Positions 17,145 through 26,650 of a stretch of 64,000 nucleotides of DNA are shown in pieces. Position 1 is the first letter of the stretch. Each line of letters begins with the position of its first letter. A program made the position numbers and the translations under genes. Origin of the DNA: Campylobacter pinnipediorum subsp. caledonicus (GTDB lineage Bacteria; Campylobacterota; Campylobacteria; Campylobacterales; Campylobacteraceae). Location: the NCBI RefSeq assembly GCF_002022005.1, contig NZ_CP017258.1, positions 62,001-126,000 on the forward strand, in the 5' to 3' direction. Below the pieces are notes generated by a model, which had not been told where the DNA came from, did no database searches, and saw only the letters and a list, made by a program, of their open reading frames with translations.

Positions 17145-18656
17145 ATGAAATCCCTATACTGCGCAACATACTTAGATGGCTTAAAAATTGTAGAAGTAGA
17201 GTCTGTATTTTCTAGGGGGTTGCCGGGGTTTAACATAGTAGGGCTAGCTGGTGCAAGTATAAAAGAAAGCACTGAGCGTGTAAAGGCAGCACTTTTATCT
17301 TTGGGGTTTTCGTTTCCATCTCAAAAAATTACTATCAGCCTATCCCCATCTGATATATCCAAAAACGGTTCACATTTTGATCTCTCAATAGCTCTTTTGA
17401 TAGCACTTCAAAAATCAGAGCAACTTGATAAAATTTTTGTTTTTGGAGAACTTGGACTTGATGGAAGTGTTAAAAATACAACAAATCTTTTTTCAATACT
17501 TCTTTTTTTAAGCACTAAGGTTCAAAATGCAAAAGTTTTAGTCCCAAAATCCATAGCGGATAAGGCAAGCGAGATACAAAATTTAGAAATTTATGGTGTT
17601 GATAAGTTGCAAGATGCTATTAATTTTTTCAGAGATAAAGACTATCAACAAAGTTGTAAGTTTAAAAATACGCATCCGGTTTTTAAAAATATAATTGAGA
17701 TAAATGGTAAAAAATATCTTCCAAATTTAGATTTTAAGCTAGATTTTAAAGATGTTTTGGGTCAAACAAGAGCAAAAAGAGCTTGTCTTATATCGGCTGT
17801 TGGCATGCATAATATAATATTTGAAGGAAGCCCAGGATGTGGTAAAAGCATGTGTGCTAAAAGACTTTTGTATATTCTTCCACCTCAAAGCTTGGATGAT
17901 GTTTTAAGTTCGGCTGCTTACCGCTCTTTAAATATGCAAGATAGCGAGTTTAGTAGTGTTCGTGCATTTAGAAGCCCACATCACACATCAACAAAAAGCT
18001 CTATATTTGGTGGTGGAACTAGTGTTGCTAGGATAGGTGAGGTAGCTTTGGCTAATGGCGGTATTTTGTTTTTTGATGAGTTTAACTATTTTTCAAAGCA
18101 GGTTATAGAGAGTTTACGTGAGCCTTTGCAAGATTATAAAATAAATATTTCAAGAGTAAATTCAAAAGTTTCTTATGATACAAAATTTACATTTGTGGCT
18201 GCTTTAAATCCTTGTCCTTGCGGAAATTTATTATCTAAAAATTTAAATTGTAGATGTAGTGAAAGAGAGATAAAGCAGTATAAGTCAAAACTTTCAGAAC
18301 CTATTTTGGATAGGATTGACCTTTATGTCCAAATGGATGAGGTTAGCAAAACCGACAAATCAGATATCACCTCAAGACAGATGAGTGAAGTGGTGCTAAA
18401 TGCCTTTAAATTTCAAAAGCAACGTGGGCAGATTGAGTTTAATGGAAAATTACAAGATAGCGATGTTGATAATTTTTGCACCCTTGATGATGAGGCAAAA
18501 AATATTTTAAATAAGGCAATAACAAGGTATAATTTATCTCAAAGAGGTATAAAAAAGACTTTAAAAGTAGCTAGAAGTATTGCTGATATTGAGTTTAAAA
18601 ACGATATATCAAAATCACATATTTTGGAAGCTTTGAGTTTTAGAAATAAGGATTAG
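17145..18656 (+). CDS. comM: YifB/ComM-family Mg-chelatase-like AAA+ ATPase
   Basis: A 503-residue protein with the ComM layout: an N-terminal Lon-protease-like domain (LPGFNIVGLAGASIKES near 26-42), a central AAA+ module with Walker A GSPGCGKS at 228-235 and Walker B ILFFDEFNYF, a cysteine-rich CPCGN segment, and the C-terminal Mg-chelatase domain ending in SISKSH-like helices. ComM is a helicase that promotes branch migration during natural transformation, and campylobacters are naturally competent. It lies 8 nt after def and 2 nt before nnr. The competence role is from family knowledge. Confidence 0.88.
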   Translation: MKSLYCATYLDGLKIVEVESVFSRGLPGFNIVGLAGASIKESTERVKAALLSLGFSFPSQKITISLSPSDISKNGSHFDLSIALLIALQKSEQLDKIFVFGELGLDGSVKNTTNLFSILLFLSTKVQNAKVLVPKSIADKASEIQNLEIYGVDKLQDAINFFRDKDYQQSCKFKNTHPVFKNIIEINGKKYLPNLDFKLDFKDVLGQTRAKRACLISAVGMHNIIFEGSPGCGKSMCAKRLLYILPPQSLDDVLSSAAYRSLNMQDSEFSSVRAFRSPHHTSTKSSIFGGGTSVARIGEVALANGGILFFDEFNYFSKQVIESLREPLQDYKINISRVNSKVSYDTKFTFVAALNPCPCGNLLSKNLNCRCSEREIKQYKSKLSEPILDRIDLYVQMDEVSKTDKSDITSRQMSEVVLNAFKFQKQRGQIEFNGKLQDSDVDNFCTLDDEAKNILNKAITRYNLSQRGIKKTLKVARSIADIEFKNDISKSHILEALSFRNKD

Positions 18657-18658
18657 CC

Positions 18659-20053
18659 TTGAAAAAATTATTTTTAAACACAAATGAACTTGATTTAAGA
18701 GCTACATTAAAATTTGGACTTGAAAGTGAAATTTTAATGGAAAATGCAGCTTTGTCTATGGCAAGTCACATACGTAAAAAGATAAAAAAAGGTAGTAAAA
18801 TTCTTGGAATATGCGGTGGAGGAAACAATGCAGCAGATGTTTTTGCAGCTCTTAGAATGCTTCAAGGGGACTACAAAACAAAAATATTTTTAGCATCCAC
18901 AAGTTTAAAACCATTGGCTAAAAAGCAGTTAGAAATAGCTAAAAAAGCCGGAGTTAAATTAACAACAAAAATCAAAAAATCAAAGTGCATATTAGATGGT
19001 CTTTTTGGTTCTGGGCTAAATAGAGAACTTTGCAAAGAGCATAAAAAACTATTAAAAAAGATAAACAAAATAAAAGCATATAAGGTAGCTTGTGATTTTC
19101 CAAGTGGTTTAAGTGAAAATGGAAATATTTTAGGCGAGTGTTTTAAAGCTGATATTACTATTTGTATGGGTGCTTTAAAGCTTGGATGTTTTTTAGATGA
19201 AGCAAAAGATTATGTTGGCAGGGTAAAAGTTGCTAATTTGGGAGTTTGCAAAGATAAATTTCAAACAAAAACAGATACTTTTTTGCTTCAAAAAAGCGAC
19301 TTAAAACTACCATTTAGAAAAAGACTATGTGTAAACAAGGGAGATTTTGGACACGCTTTTGTTATTTGTGGCAAACTGTCAGGCGCTAGTGAAATCTGTG
19401 CAAAAGCAGCGTTTAGTATAGGTGCTGGACTTGTTAGTGTGATAGGTCGAAATAAAATCATAAAAAACTATCTTATGCAAACAGATAAAATAAGTCAAAA
19501 AATGAATGCAGGTGCTGTTGGAATGGGGCTTAGCCTTGAAGATGTGTCAAATTTGAGTTCGGATACGCTAAATGATAAAAGTCTTGTTTTGGATGCTATG
19601 ATGTGTCATTGCAAGATTACTTTTGATATTTTAAAACAAAATAAAAAGGTTGTTTTGACACCGCACCCAAAGGAATTTTGCTCATTGCTCAAACTTGGTG
19701 GTTTGGCTGATATTAGCGTTGATGAGCTTCAAAAAAATAGGTTTGAGTATGCTAAGAAATTTAGCCTAAAATTTAAATGCGTTTTGGTTCTAAAAGGTGC
19801 AAATACCATCATTGCAAAAAATGGTAAATTATTTATAATGCCTTTTGGATCAAGCTCTCTTGCAAAAGGTGGTAGCGGAGATGCGTTGTCGGGTATTATA
19901 CTTGGGCTTTTAGCTCAGGGTTATTCTCCTTTAAAAGCCGCAATAAACGGCACATTAGCACACGCATTATCAGCAAAAAAACAAAAAATAAACAACTATG
20001 CTTTAAACCCAAACAATATCATAAAAGGAATAAAATGCTTACAAAGAAAATAG
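18659..20053 (+). CDS. nnr: bifunctional NAD(P)H-hydrate epimerase/dehydratase
   Basis: A 464-residue fusion: an N-terminal YjeF_N epimerase domain (about 1-200, with ICGGGNNAADVF and DGLFGSGLNREL) and a C-terminal ribokinase-like dehydratase domain (about 210-464, with TPHPKEFCSLL, VLKGANTII and KGGSGDALSGII). Together they repair hydrated NADH and NADPH. I accept the TTG at 18659, 2 nt after the comM stop, because the frame has no better start and the N terminus is complete. The end overlaps purN by 19 nt. Unusually lysine-rich, but otherwise ordinary. Confidence 0.9.
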   Translation: MKKLFLNTNELDLRATLKFGLESEILMENAALSMASHIRKKIKKGSKILGICGGGNNAADVFAALRMLQGDYKTKIFLASTSLKPLAKKQLEIAKKAGVKLTTKIKKSKCILDGLFGSGLNRELCKEHKKLLKKINKIKAYKVACDFPSGLSENGNILGECFKADITICMGALKLGCFLDEAKDYVGRVKVANLGVCKDKFQTKTDTFLLQKSDLKLPFRKRLCVNKGDFGHAFVICGKLSGASEICAKAAFSIGAGLVSVIGRNKIIKNYLMQTDKISQKMNAGAVGMGLSLEDVSNLSSDTLNDKSLVLDAMMCHCKITFDILKQNKKVVLTPHPKEFCSLLKLGGLADISVDELQKNRFEYAKKFSLKFKCVLVLKGANTIIAKNGKLFIMPFGSSSLAKGGSGDALSGIILGLLAQGYSPLKAAINGTLAHALSAKKQKINNYALNPNNIIKGIKCLQRK

Positions 20054-20613
20054 CAGTGCTTTTTAGCGGTAGCGGTTCAAATCTGCAAGCCATTTTGGAT
20101 AAGGTTCACAACAAAGTATTTAATAGTGTGAGGATTGAGGTTGCTTTGTGCATAAGTAATAAAGCCGATGCTTATGGTATACAAAGAGCAGAAAAATACG
20201 GACTTGAAACCAAGATAATAGAAAATAAAAATTTTTCATCAAGAGAAGAATTTGATGCGGCTTTGGTTGAAGAGATAAAAAAACAAGATATAGATTTGGT
20301 TGTGCTGGCTGGATTTATGAGAATTTTAACAAGTGTTTTTACAACTCAAATAAAAGCGATAAATTTACACCCGTCTATACTTCCGCTTTTTAAAGGCGCA
20401 CATGCTATACAAGAGAGTTTTGATAGTGATATGCAAGTTGGCGGTGTGAGTGTTCATTGGGTTAGCGAAGAGCTTGATGGCGGAAAACTTATAGCCCAAA
20501 GAGCTTTTGAGCGTAAATCGCAAATGAGTTTAGATGATTGGGCTAATGCTATACATAGTATAGAACATGAAATTTTACCAGAGGCTATAGTTAAAATTTT
20601 GTGTAACAATTAA
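20035..20613 (+). CDS. purN: phosphoribosylglycinamide formyltransferase
   Basis: A 192-residue GAR transformylase of purine synthesis. Visible motifs are the N-terminal VLFSGSGSNLQAI and the catalytic segment INLHPSILPLFKGAHAI with the essential Asn-His pair, then GVSVHWVSEELDGG with the third catalytic acid. It uses 10-formyl-tetrahydrofolate to formylate glycinamide ribotide. The ATG at 20035 lies inside the nnr end, an overlap of 19 nt that suggests coupling, with AAAGGA upstream. It is the last gene of a long unit that may begin at tig. Confidence 0.94.
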   Translation: MLTKKIAVLFSGSGSNLQAILDKVHNKVFNSVRIEVALCISNKADAYGIQRAEKYGLETKIIENKNFSSREEFDAALVEEIKKQDIDLVVLAGFMRILTSVFTTQIKAINLHPSILPLFKGAHAIQESFDSDMQVGGVSVHWVSEELDGGKLIAQRAFERKSQMSLDDWANAIHSIEHEILPEAIVKILCNN

Positions 20614-20687
20614 ATTAGATAAAAAATAAAATAGTCGCTTATTATTAGCTTGATTTGATTTTTGTCTTATTAGATATAGGATTAAGC

Positions 20688-20714
20688 TTTACAAAAAGAT
20701 TTTTTTAATACAAT
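20688..20714 (+). promoter_or_regulatory. candidate promoter of tRNA-Val
   Basis: TTTACA (20688-20693) and TACAAT (20709-20714) are 15 bp apart, with the tRNA beginning 17 nt after the -10 box. The spacing is short, so this is tentative. Confidence 0.4.
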
Positions 20715-20730
20715 ACAAGACTTATTTTGT

Positions 20731-20806
20731 GGTTCCGTAGCTCAGCTGGTAGAGCACTACCTTGACATGGTAGTGGTCGATGGTTCAAGTCCATTCGGAG
20801 CCACCA
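20731..20806 (+). tRNA. tRNA-Val (anticodon GAC)
   Basis: A 76-nt cloverleaf. The acceptor stem GGTTCCG pairs with CGGAGCC (one G-T pair), the D arm is GCTCAGCTGGTAGAGC, the anticodon stem CTACC/GGTAG carries the 7-nt loop TTGACAT with anticodon GAC, and the T arm contains GGTTCAAGTCC. The 3' CCA is encoded. It stands alone 117 bp after purN; I see no attachment-site duplication or integrase beside it. Confidence 0.95.
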
Positions 20807-20918
20807 TTTAATAATTTTTCCATTACTTACTTTCTTTTATTTTTACTCACAAAACCCTATAAAATCAGTATTTGTTTTAATTGTATCTTTTTACATTATT
20901 CTTATTTAATTTATATTG

Positions 20919-20962
20919 TTTTAACGGACTAAAACAGACTTAATATAAAAAGCCCGTTAAAA
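20919..20962. repeat. inverted repeat downstream of tRNA-Val
   Basis: TTTTAACGG (20919-20927) and CCGTTAAAA (20954-20962) are perfect 9-bp arms around a 26-nt loop. It may terminate transcription from either the tRNA side or the decayed leuC side. No other function is evident in the 20807-21024 gap. Confidence 0.45.
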
Positions 20963-21024
20963 ATATCAAAGATAAATTCATATGCTATTAAATTTATTTA
21001 AACTAAGCGCAGGTGAGAGAATTG

Positions 21025-21306
21025 TCAATCTCTCGGGTATGCTATCTGTCCAGCTATGGCTGAAGTGGCTGAGTTTGCTTGATTTACACTAGCTATATCT
21101 TTTGCTGGCATGTGGTGATCCAAAACGATAGCAAAGCCATCAGGATTTGCTAAAGTCTTAGCTCCACTTCTTTTTAAATTGCTCTATAGAAATAGATGTA
21201 GCAATGTCATTTCGTATAGTCATATATAGGCTTTGTGCTATTTTTCTAGCATAAACATCTTTGCTCACATGGACTGAAAATATTTTTCTGTTATTGTCTG
21301 TCCCTT
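21025..21306 (-). pseudogene. leuC: decayed leuC (3-isopropylmalate dehydratase large subunit) relic
   Basis: Read on the minus strand from 21306, the frames give GQTITEK, then FSVHVSKDVYARKIAQ, NDIATSISIEQFKK, then SGAKTLANPDGFAIVLDHH and MPAKDIASVNQA, which is the N terminus of LeuC. The start codon position is AAG, one A is missing from the run after GQTITE (frameshift), and one extra A near 21169 restores the frame. The N-terminal text then jumps to NSATSAIAGQIAYPRD-stop, which looks like a LeuC C terminus, so most of the roughly 1.25-kb gene seems to be deleted. No leuA, leuB or leuD is nearby. Function in leucine synthesis is lost from this copy. Confidence 0.72.
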
Positions 21307-21308
21307 TT

Positions 21309-22037
21309 TTATTTCTTGTTTATTTTATCTTGTTTCTTTTTTGCATATATATTTATAAGCTCAACACTAAGTGAAAATGCCATAGCAAAATATATATAAG
21401 CCTTAGGTATATGAGCTCCAAAACCTTCTCCTATAAGGGCAAAACCTATCATTATTAAAAATGCTAAAGCCAAAACTTTAATCGTAGGGTTATTATCCAC
21501 AAAATCAGATATAGCCTTTGAAGCAAACATCATAACGCAAACAGCTAAAATAACAGCAAGGATCATTATTTCTATATGCTGAGCCATTCCTACCGCCGTT
21601 ATAACACTATCAAGAGAAAATACTATATCTATGATGGCTATTTGAGTAACAACCGATATGAAATTTGAACCCTTTGTTTCTTCTTTATGTTCTTCGTGTT
21701 CGCCATTTATGCTTGAGTGAATTTCCATTGTTGATTTTGCTATCAAAAACAAGCCTCCTAAAATCAGAACAATATCACGACCAGTGATATCAAATCCAAA
21801 AAGGCTAATAAGCGGTTTTGTTAGTTTCATTATCCAAAACAAAGACAACAAAAGTAATATTCTAGTAATCATAGCAAGCCCAAGACCCACCATACGCCCT
21901 TTGTCTTTTTGGTGTTGTGGCAATTTTCCTACTAAAATCGCTATAAAAATAATATTATCAATGCCCAAAACTATCTCAAGTCCTGTAAGCGTAAAAAGTG
22001 ATACCCAAGCTTCAGGCGATGCTATCCAATCAAACAA
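21309..22037 (-). CDS. TerC-family integral membrane protein
   Basis: A 242-residue protein with about seven membrane segments and the TerC signature LEIVLGIDNIIFIAIL near residues 20-35, plus a second acidic intramembrane motif DIVFSLDSVITAVGM. Members of the family include tellurite-resistance TerC and manganese exporters; the conserved aspartates in the membrane suit cation transport. The true substrate cannot be assigned from sequence. A charged loop between segments (GEHEEHKEETKG) is histidine- and glutamate-rich and could bind metal. It lies 61 bp after pflB on the same strand, and the leuC relic follows 3 nt beyond its stop. Confidence 0.85.
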   Translation of the reverse strand: MFDWIASPEAWVSLFTLTGLEIVLGIDNIIFIAILVGKLPQHQKDKGRMVGLGLAMITRILLLLSLFWIMKLTKPLISLFGFDITGRDIVLILGGLFLIAKSTMEIHSSINGEHEEHKEETKGSNFISVVTQIAIIDIVFSLDSVITAVGMAQHIEIMILAVILAVCVMMFASKAISDFVDNNPTIKVLALAFLIMIGFALIGEGFGAHIPKAYIYFAMAFSLSVELINIYAKKKQDKINKK

Positions 22038-22098
22038 TACTTCTCCTTTAATATTTTAAGATACAATTTATCAAAATAAGACTTAAAAAATATAAAAT

Positions 22099-24438
22099 TT
22101 ATTGATTATCAATGATACTAAAATCATAAAATTCATTTTTGTGATCAGTGTTTCCAACTTTACTGTATTGAAGCATAGCTGCTTTTATATTATCTATTTC
22201 TTGATATAAAAAACCAAGTGCGATTCTATTTTCTATCGCATCTGGATCACTAATACGAGTTAGTTCTAAAAGTGCTATTGCGTTTGCTGACTTATTTGCT
22301 CCAGTTGCAGCGACTGAAGCTAAAAATAGAGTAACTGGATCTTCAACTTTAAAATTATCTATCAAAATATTATAAATTTCAAAACTTTTATCAAATTCAT
22401 TTGTAAAAAGTTGCATGTATGCCAATGTTTGAAGCAAATTCACATTTGATGGTGCATCTTTTAGTTTTTGAACAATCTTATCTCTTTCGTAAAACAAAAG
22501 CCCAGAAATTTGAAGCAATTTAGTATATTGTTTTTTAATTATGCTTGCCCCATTATAAAAGCTATCTTCATTTAAGTCTTTGTTTTTAAAGTATTTTTGT
22601 ATATTTAGTGCATATGTTTTTATATCATCTGTGTCGTAGTTTGCTATAAAATTTAGTATATTTGAAACTATATCATTTGGCATAAGCTCTAGTAGTTTAG
22701 CTGTTTTTTCTTTCATTACTTCATCTCTAGATGACATTTTAGCGATTATTATTTCAAAGGCTAAGTTTAAAGTGCTTTCATCTTTTGACTCTTCTAGATA
22801 TCTAATCATAGATGATTGGTTTTGTGCTATCAAATCCAATAAAGAATTATAAATATTCGGTCGTTGAATATTTGTGTCGTTTCTTAGGTTTTTACTAAGT
22901 TCGCTTATAAATTTTGGATTTAAATTGTTTGTTATATCCGCGCAAATAGCATGAAAAACACCAGCTAGATAGTTGGTAGGATCAAGATGATAGCTTGTAG
23001 CAAAATGTTTTAAGGCCATAGAAAAATTTCCAAGTTGTGCATATGTAAGTGCTAGATTATAATGCAATATAGAGTGTTTTGGATATATAGACACAAGCTT
23101 TATAAAATCCATATTTGCCTCTTTTAGCTTGTAGTTTAAAGCCTTTGCAATAGCATTTGATAGCTCTATATTTACATTTGATAAAAGCTGTGTGTTTTTT
23201 AAATAATCACTAGCACTAGTGGTATCATCTAAAAATATACTAATACCGCCTTTTCTTATTCTTTGTATGGTTTGCTTTGCATCAAAAACTTTATATGGAG
23301 CAAAATAAAATAGTGTTTCGTATCTCTTTACCTTGTCAAAAAACATATCATTTTCAAAGTGTTTTTGGGCTATGTTTATGTCAAATAGCTCAGGGTTTAA
23401 AGTGGCTTTTATTTTGTAAATTTTACCAGGTAATGTTTTATCTATTTTATAAACTTCATCAATAAGTGTTGCACTATTTGCATAATACCCGGTTTTTAAA
23501 TTTATCAAAGCATTAGTCATTCTCATAAGGTCTGGATTTGTAGTATTTTTAGAGGCTTTTTCTAGGTATTGTCTTGCTTTGTCATAGATAGCAAGTCTTG
23601 CATAAAGTTGCGAAAGAGTTAAATTTACATCAAATTCTTTTTGTGCTTCAAGTTTTTGTATAGCCTCCTTGTATCTTCCAAGCATCGTTAGTATCTTACC
23701 GCTTAGATAAAGGTATTTATCTTTATAGTGATCGCCATTTGGATGAGATAAAGCATGGAGTGCCTCTATATAATTACCTTTATAATAATTTATAAGTGCA
23801 AAATAATAATTATAAAGTGGTGAGTTTGATTCATCTTGCAAGAATGATTCAGCAAGTTCTATATAGTATTTAAAATTTTGAGTATTGTTTAAATCCAAAG
23901 AACAAACGGCAGCATTTATAGCGCTAACCGTTGTGTTTTCTTTGTTGTGAATAGCTTTTAAAAAAGACTCTATAGCCTCATCACACTTTCCTTGTTTCAT
24001 TTGCGAAACTCCAAGATTATAGCTTGATAAAGATTGACTCTGTGTCGCTATATTTTCATAAATTTTAAGTGCTTGAAATTTATCCCCACGTTCGTAAAGT
24101 TCATTTGCTTTACTTATCATGTCATCTATCTTAGAAGCCTCAAAATCCTTTGTTGGGTAGTTTTGCTCTATCTGTTTTACAAGCTGATTTGTGTCAAAGT
24201 TTTGTTTTTTATCTTTTTTTGAAAGCACAACGATCAAAATAACAATCAATAGCAGGATAAAAATGCCAATACTAGCAAATATGATTATCTTTTTTTTGGT
24301 TAAAAATGGCTCTTTTTGTTCTTGCTCTTGTTCTTGCTCTTCGTTTTGATCATCTTCTTGTAAACTTTCAATGGAGACCAATTCATCTGGCTTATCATCT
24401 TCGCCAGGTGGTTTTAAAACTACCTCATCTTCTGACAC
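22099..24438 (-). CDS. pflB: PflB-like TPR protein of the flagellar motor scaffold
   Basis: A 779-residue protein with a charged cytoplasmic N terminus (including a Glu/Gln repeat at residues 33-43), one membrane segment at about 50-73, and a long periplasmic array of tetratricopeptide-like helices. Its place directly after serS, with trpS, aroK and der, is that of C. jejuni Cj0390 (PflB), the motor protein that with PflA builds the disk structures holding the wide stator ring and giving high torque. The start overlaps the serS stop by one base. Sequence alone shows only TPR and the anchor; the flagellar role rests on conserved context. Confidence 0.82.
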   Translation of the reverse strand: MSEDEVVLKPPGEDDKPDELVSIESLQEDDQNEEQEQEQEQKEPFLTKKKIIIFASIGIFILLLIVILIVVLSKKDKKQNFDTNQLVKQIEQNYPTKDFEASKIDDMISKANELYERGDKFQALKIYENIATQSQSLSSYNLGVSQMKQGKCDEAIESFLKAIHNKENTTVSAINAAVCSLDLNNTQNFKYYIELAESFLQDESNSPLYNYYFALINYYKGNYIEALHALSHPNGDHYKDKYLYLSGKILTMLGRYKEAIQKLEAQKEFDVNLTLSQLYARLAIYDKARQYLEKASKNTTNPDLMRMTNALINLKTGYYANSATLIDEVYKIDKTLPGKIYKIKATLNPELFDINIAQKHFENDMFFDKVKRYETLFYFAPYKVFDAKQTIQRIRKGGISIFLDDTTSASDYLKNTQLLSNVNIELSNAIAKALNYKLKEANMDFIKLVSIYPKHSILHYNLALTYAQLGNFSMALKHFATSYHLDPTNYLAGVFHAICADITNNLNPKFISELSKNLRNDTNIQRPNIYNSLLDLIAQNQSSMIRYLEESKDESTLNLAFEIIIAKMSSRDEVMKEKTAKLLELMPNDIVSNILNFIANYDTDDIKTYALNIQKYFKNKDLNEDSFYNGASIIKKQYTKLLQISGLLFYERDKIVQKLKDAPSNVNLLQTLAYMQLFTNEFDKSFEIYNILIDNFKVEDPVTLFLASVAATGANKSANAIALLELTRISDPDAIENRIALGFLYQEIDNIKAAMLQYSKVGNTDHKNEFYDFSIIDNQ

Positions 24439-25673
24439 TACATATACCTTTTAAGAACTTCTGGAATTTCTATTGTGCCATCTTGGTTTTGATAATTTTC
24501 CATTATAGCAATAAGTGTTCTACCTACAGCCAAACTTGATCCATTTAGTGTGTGAACTAAGGTATTTTTTGATCCATTTTTATAACGAATTTTTGCTCTT
24601 CTTGCTTGAAAATCCCTAGTATTTGATACAGAACTTATCTCTCTAAATTTATTAGCAGAAGGCAACCAAACCTCAAGGTCTATCGTTTTTGCAGCACTAA
24701 AACCAAGATCCCCGCTGCATAAAAGCATATGGCGATGTGGTAGGCCAAGTGAAGCAAGCAAATCAGAAGCACAATCAACCATATCTTGAAGCGTCTTTTC
24801 GCTATCTTCCGGTTTTGTGATACAAACCAATTCAACTTTTTCAAATTGATGTTGTCTTATCATTCCCCTCGTATCTCTCCCAGCACTTCCAGCCTCTTTT
24901 CTAAAACAAGCAGAATAACAAGTCATCTTTATAGGAAGCTCTTCTTCCGGGATAATTTCATCATTATATATATTTGTTACCGGAACCTCGCTGGTAGGTA
25001 TAAGATACAAATCTTCTCCATCAACTTTATACAAATCCTCTTCAAATTTTGGAAGCTGTCCAGTTCCATAAAGTGTATTTGAACTAACCAAAAAAGGAAC
25101 ATTTACAAGCTCAAATCCTCTTGAATTATTAAAATCTATCATATAATTTACCAAAGCCCTACTAAGTCTAGCCATCTGTCCTTTTATGATAGTAAATCTA
25201 GACCCAGAAATTTTTACACCTCTTTCAAAGTCCAAATCAGGACTTAGTTCATAATGTGGTTTCGGTTCAAAGCTAAACTCTCTTGGTGTCAATACCTCTT
25301 TTATACATACATTGTCATTTTCATCTTCGCCAAAAGGCACATCATCATCTATAATATTTGGGACACTATTTGCTATATCTGAAAGTTTTGCTTCTAGCTC
25401 TTTTACTATCTCGCTTTTTGAGCTTATAGCCTCTTTGTTTTGGCTAAGTTCTTGTTTTAATCCTGAAACATCAGCACCACTTCTGGCTAAATTTCCAAGC
25501 TCTTTGCTTTTTGAGTTTTGGATAGCTTGCAAGTTTTCAAGCTCTATTTTTTCTTTTTTTAAGGTATTAAAAGTTTGCAAAAGGGTCTCAAGTAGCTCTT
25601 CATTTGTCTTTTTGCCACGAAGTTTTTTTACAAATTCATCATAATTGCTATCAAGAAGTTTTAAGTTTATCAT
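24438..25673 (-). CDS. serS: seryl-tRNA synthetase
   Basis: A 411-residue class II synthetase. Residues 30-100 form the tRNA-binding antiparallel coiled coil. Motif 2 appears as [20 protein letters not shown] and motif 3 as [30 protein letters not shown] is the usual core. It charges tRNA-Ser (and initially tRNA-Sec). It sits between trpS (12 nt) and pflB (1-nt overlap) in a minus-strand unit starting at der. Nothing unusual is seen. Confidence 0.97.
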   Translation of the reverse strand: MINLKLLDSNYDEFVKKLRGKKTNEELLETLLQTFNTLKKEKIELENLQAIQNSKSKELGNLARSGADVSGLKQELSQNKEAISSKSEIVKELEAKLSDIANSVPNIIDDDVPFGEDENDNVCIKEVLTPREFSFEPKPHYELSPDLDFERGVKISGSRFTIIKGQMARLSRALVNYMIDFNNSRGFELVNVPFLVSSNTLYGTGQLPKFEEDLYKVDGEDLYLIPTSEVPVTNIYNDEIIPEEELPIKMTCYSACFRKEAGSAGRDTRGMIRQHQFEKVELVCITKPEDSEKTLQDMVDCASDLLASLGLPHRHMLLCSGDLGFSAAKTIDLEVWLPSANKFREISSVSNTRDFQARRAKIRYKNGSKNTLVHTLNGSSLAVGRTLIAIMENYQNQDGTIEIPEVLKRYM

Positions 25674-25685
25674 TGTTTTTCCTTA

Positions 25686-26648
25686 TTAATAAATTCCAGT
25701 AGTCTGTCTTACTTTTTCAATCAAAGGCAAAGCTACATCTTTGGCTTTTTTTGCACCGTTTTCTAAGATTTTTTCTATTTCATTTGTATTATTTATATAA
25801 TAATCAAATTTCTCTCTCGCATCAGCAAAATAATCCCAAACAAGCTCATTTAGATACATTTTAAAATGTCCGTGACCCTCTCCGCCTCGTTCATATCTAG
25901 CTTGCAAATCTTTTTGTCCATTTTCATCCAAGAATAGCTTGGCGATATTATAGATATTGCAGTTTTTCCAATCCTTTGGAGCCTCTAGAGGCTCTGAGCT
26001 AGTTACGATTTGAGATATTTGCTTTTTTAATCCTTTTGCATCAGAAAAGATATCTATGGTGTTTTTATAACTTTTACTCATCTTTGCACCATCAACACCA
26101 GGAACAGTCGCCACATTTTCATCAACCTTATAATTTGGAAGTTTTAAAATATCTCCGTGGTCGTTGTTAAATTTCAAGGCTATATCTCTTGCTATCTCAA
26201 CGTGTTGAATTTGATCCTTTCCGACAGGCACAACATCAGCACTATACATCAAAATATCAGCCGCCATAAGCACAGGATAACTAAATAATCCGTGATTTGC
26301 ACTTATGCCTTTTGCTGTTTTATCTTTGTAACTATGCGCTCTTTCAAGTAACCCCATAGGTGTGTATTGACTCAAAATCCAATACAATTCAAGAACTTCT
26401 TTCACATCACTTTGAACCCAAAATGTTGATTTATCAGGGTCAATTCCAAGCGATAAAAATGCAGCAGCAGCTTCTAGTGTGTTTTGTCTTAAGGTTTTTG
26501 CTTCACTAGTTGAAGTCATAGCGTGATAATTTGCTATAAAGATAAACATATCGCTATTTTCTTGAGCATTTAGCATTTGTTTTATACTTGCAAAATAATT
26601 TCCAAGGTGCAATTTGCCTGATGGTTGAAGTCCTGTTAATACTCTCAA
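25686..26648 (-). CDS. trpS: tryptophanyl-tRNA synthetase (TTG start)
   Basis: A class I synthetase with the HIGH-like HLGN in LQPSGKLHLGNYF and the KMSKS loop in GAKMSKSYKN. An in-frame ATG at 26714 would add a basic 22-residue extension that merely translates the end of aroK; the family N terminus RVLTGLQPSG begins right after the TTG at 26648, which is preceded at the correct distance by AAAGGA. I therefore choose TTG, giving 320 residues, the normal length. This puts the start 2 nt after the aroK stop, implying coupled translation. Confidence 0.93.
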   Translation of the reverse strand: MRVLTGLQPSGKLHLGNYFASIKQMLNAQENSDMFIFIANYHAMTSTSEAKTLRQNTLEAAAAFLSLGIDPDKSTFWVQSDVKEVLELYWILSQYTPMGLLERAHSYKDKTAKGISANHGLFSYPVLMAADILMYSADVVPVGKDQIQHVEIARDIALKFNNDHGDILKLPNYKVDENVATVPGVDGAKMSKSYKNTIDIFSDAKGLKKQISQIVTSSEPLEAPKDWKNCNIYNIAKLFLDENGQKDLQARYERGGEGHGHFKMYLNELVWDYFADAREKFDYYINNTNEIEKILENGAKKAKDVALPLIEKVRQTTGIY

Positions 26649-26650
26649 AT

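Noticed and set aside
20807-21024. tRNA-Val as an integration site with an adjacent island
   Set aside because: No integrase, no repeated tRNA 3' end and no foreign genes follow; the neighbour is a relic of a housekeeping gene.
24318-24340. Short repeat coding Glu-Gln pairs in pflB as a phase-variation tract
   Set aside because: Units are six bases, so unit gain or loss keeps the frame and would only change the length of the cytoplasmic tail.
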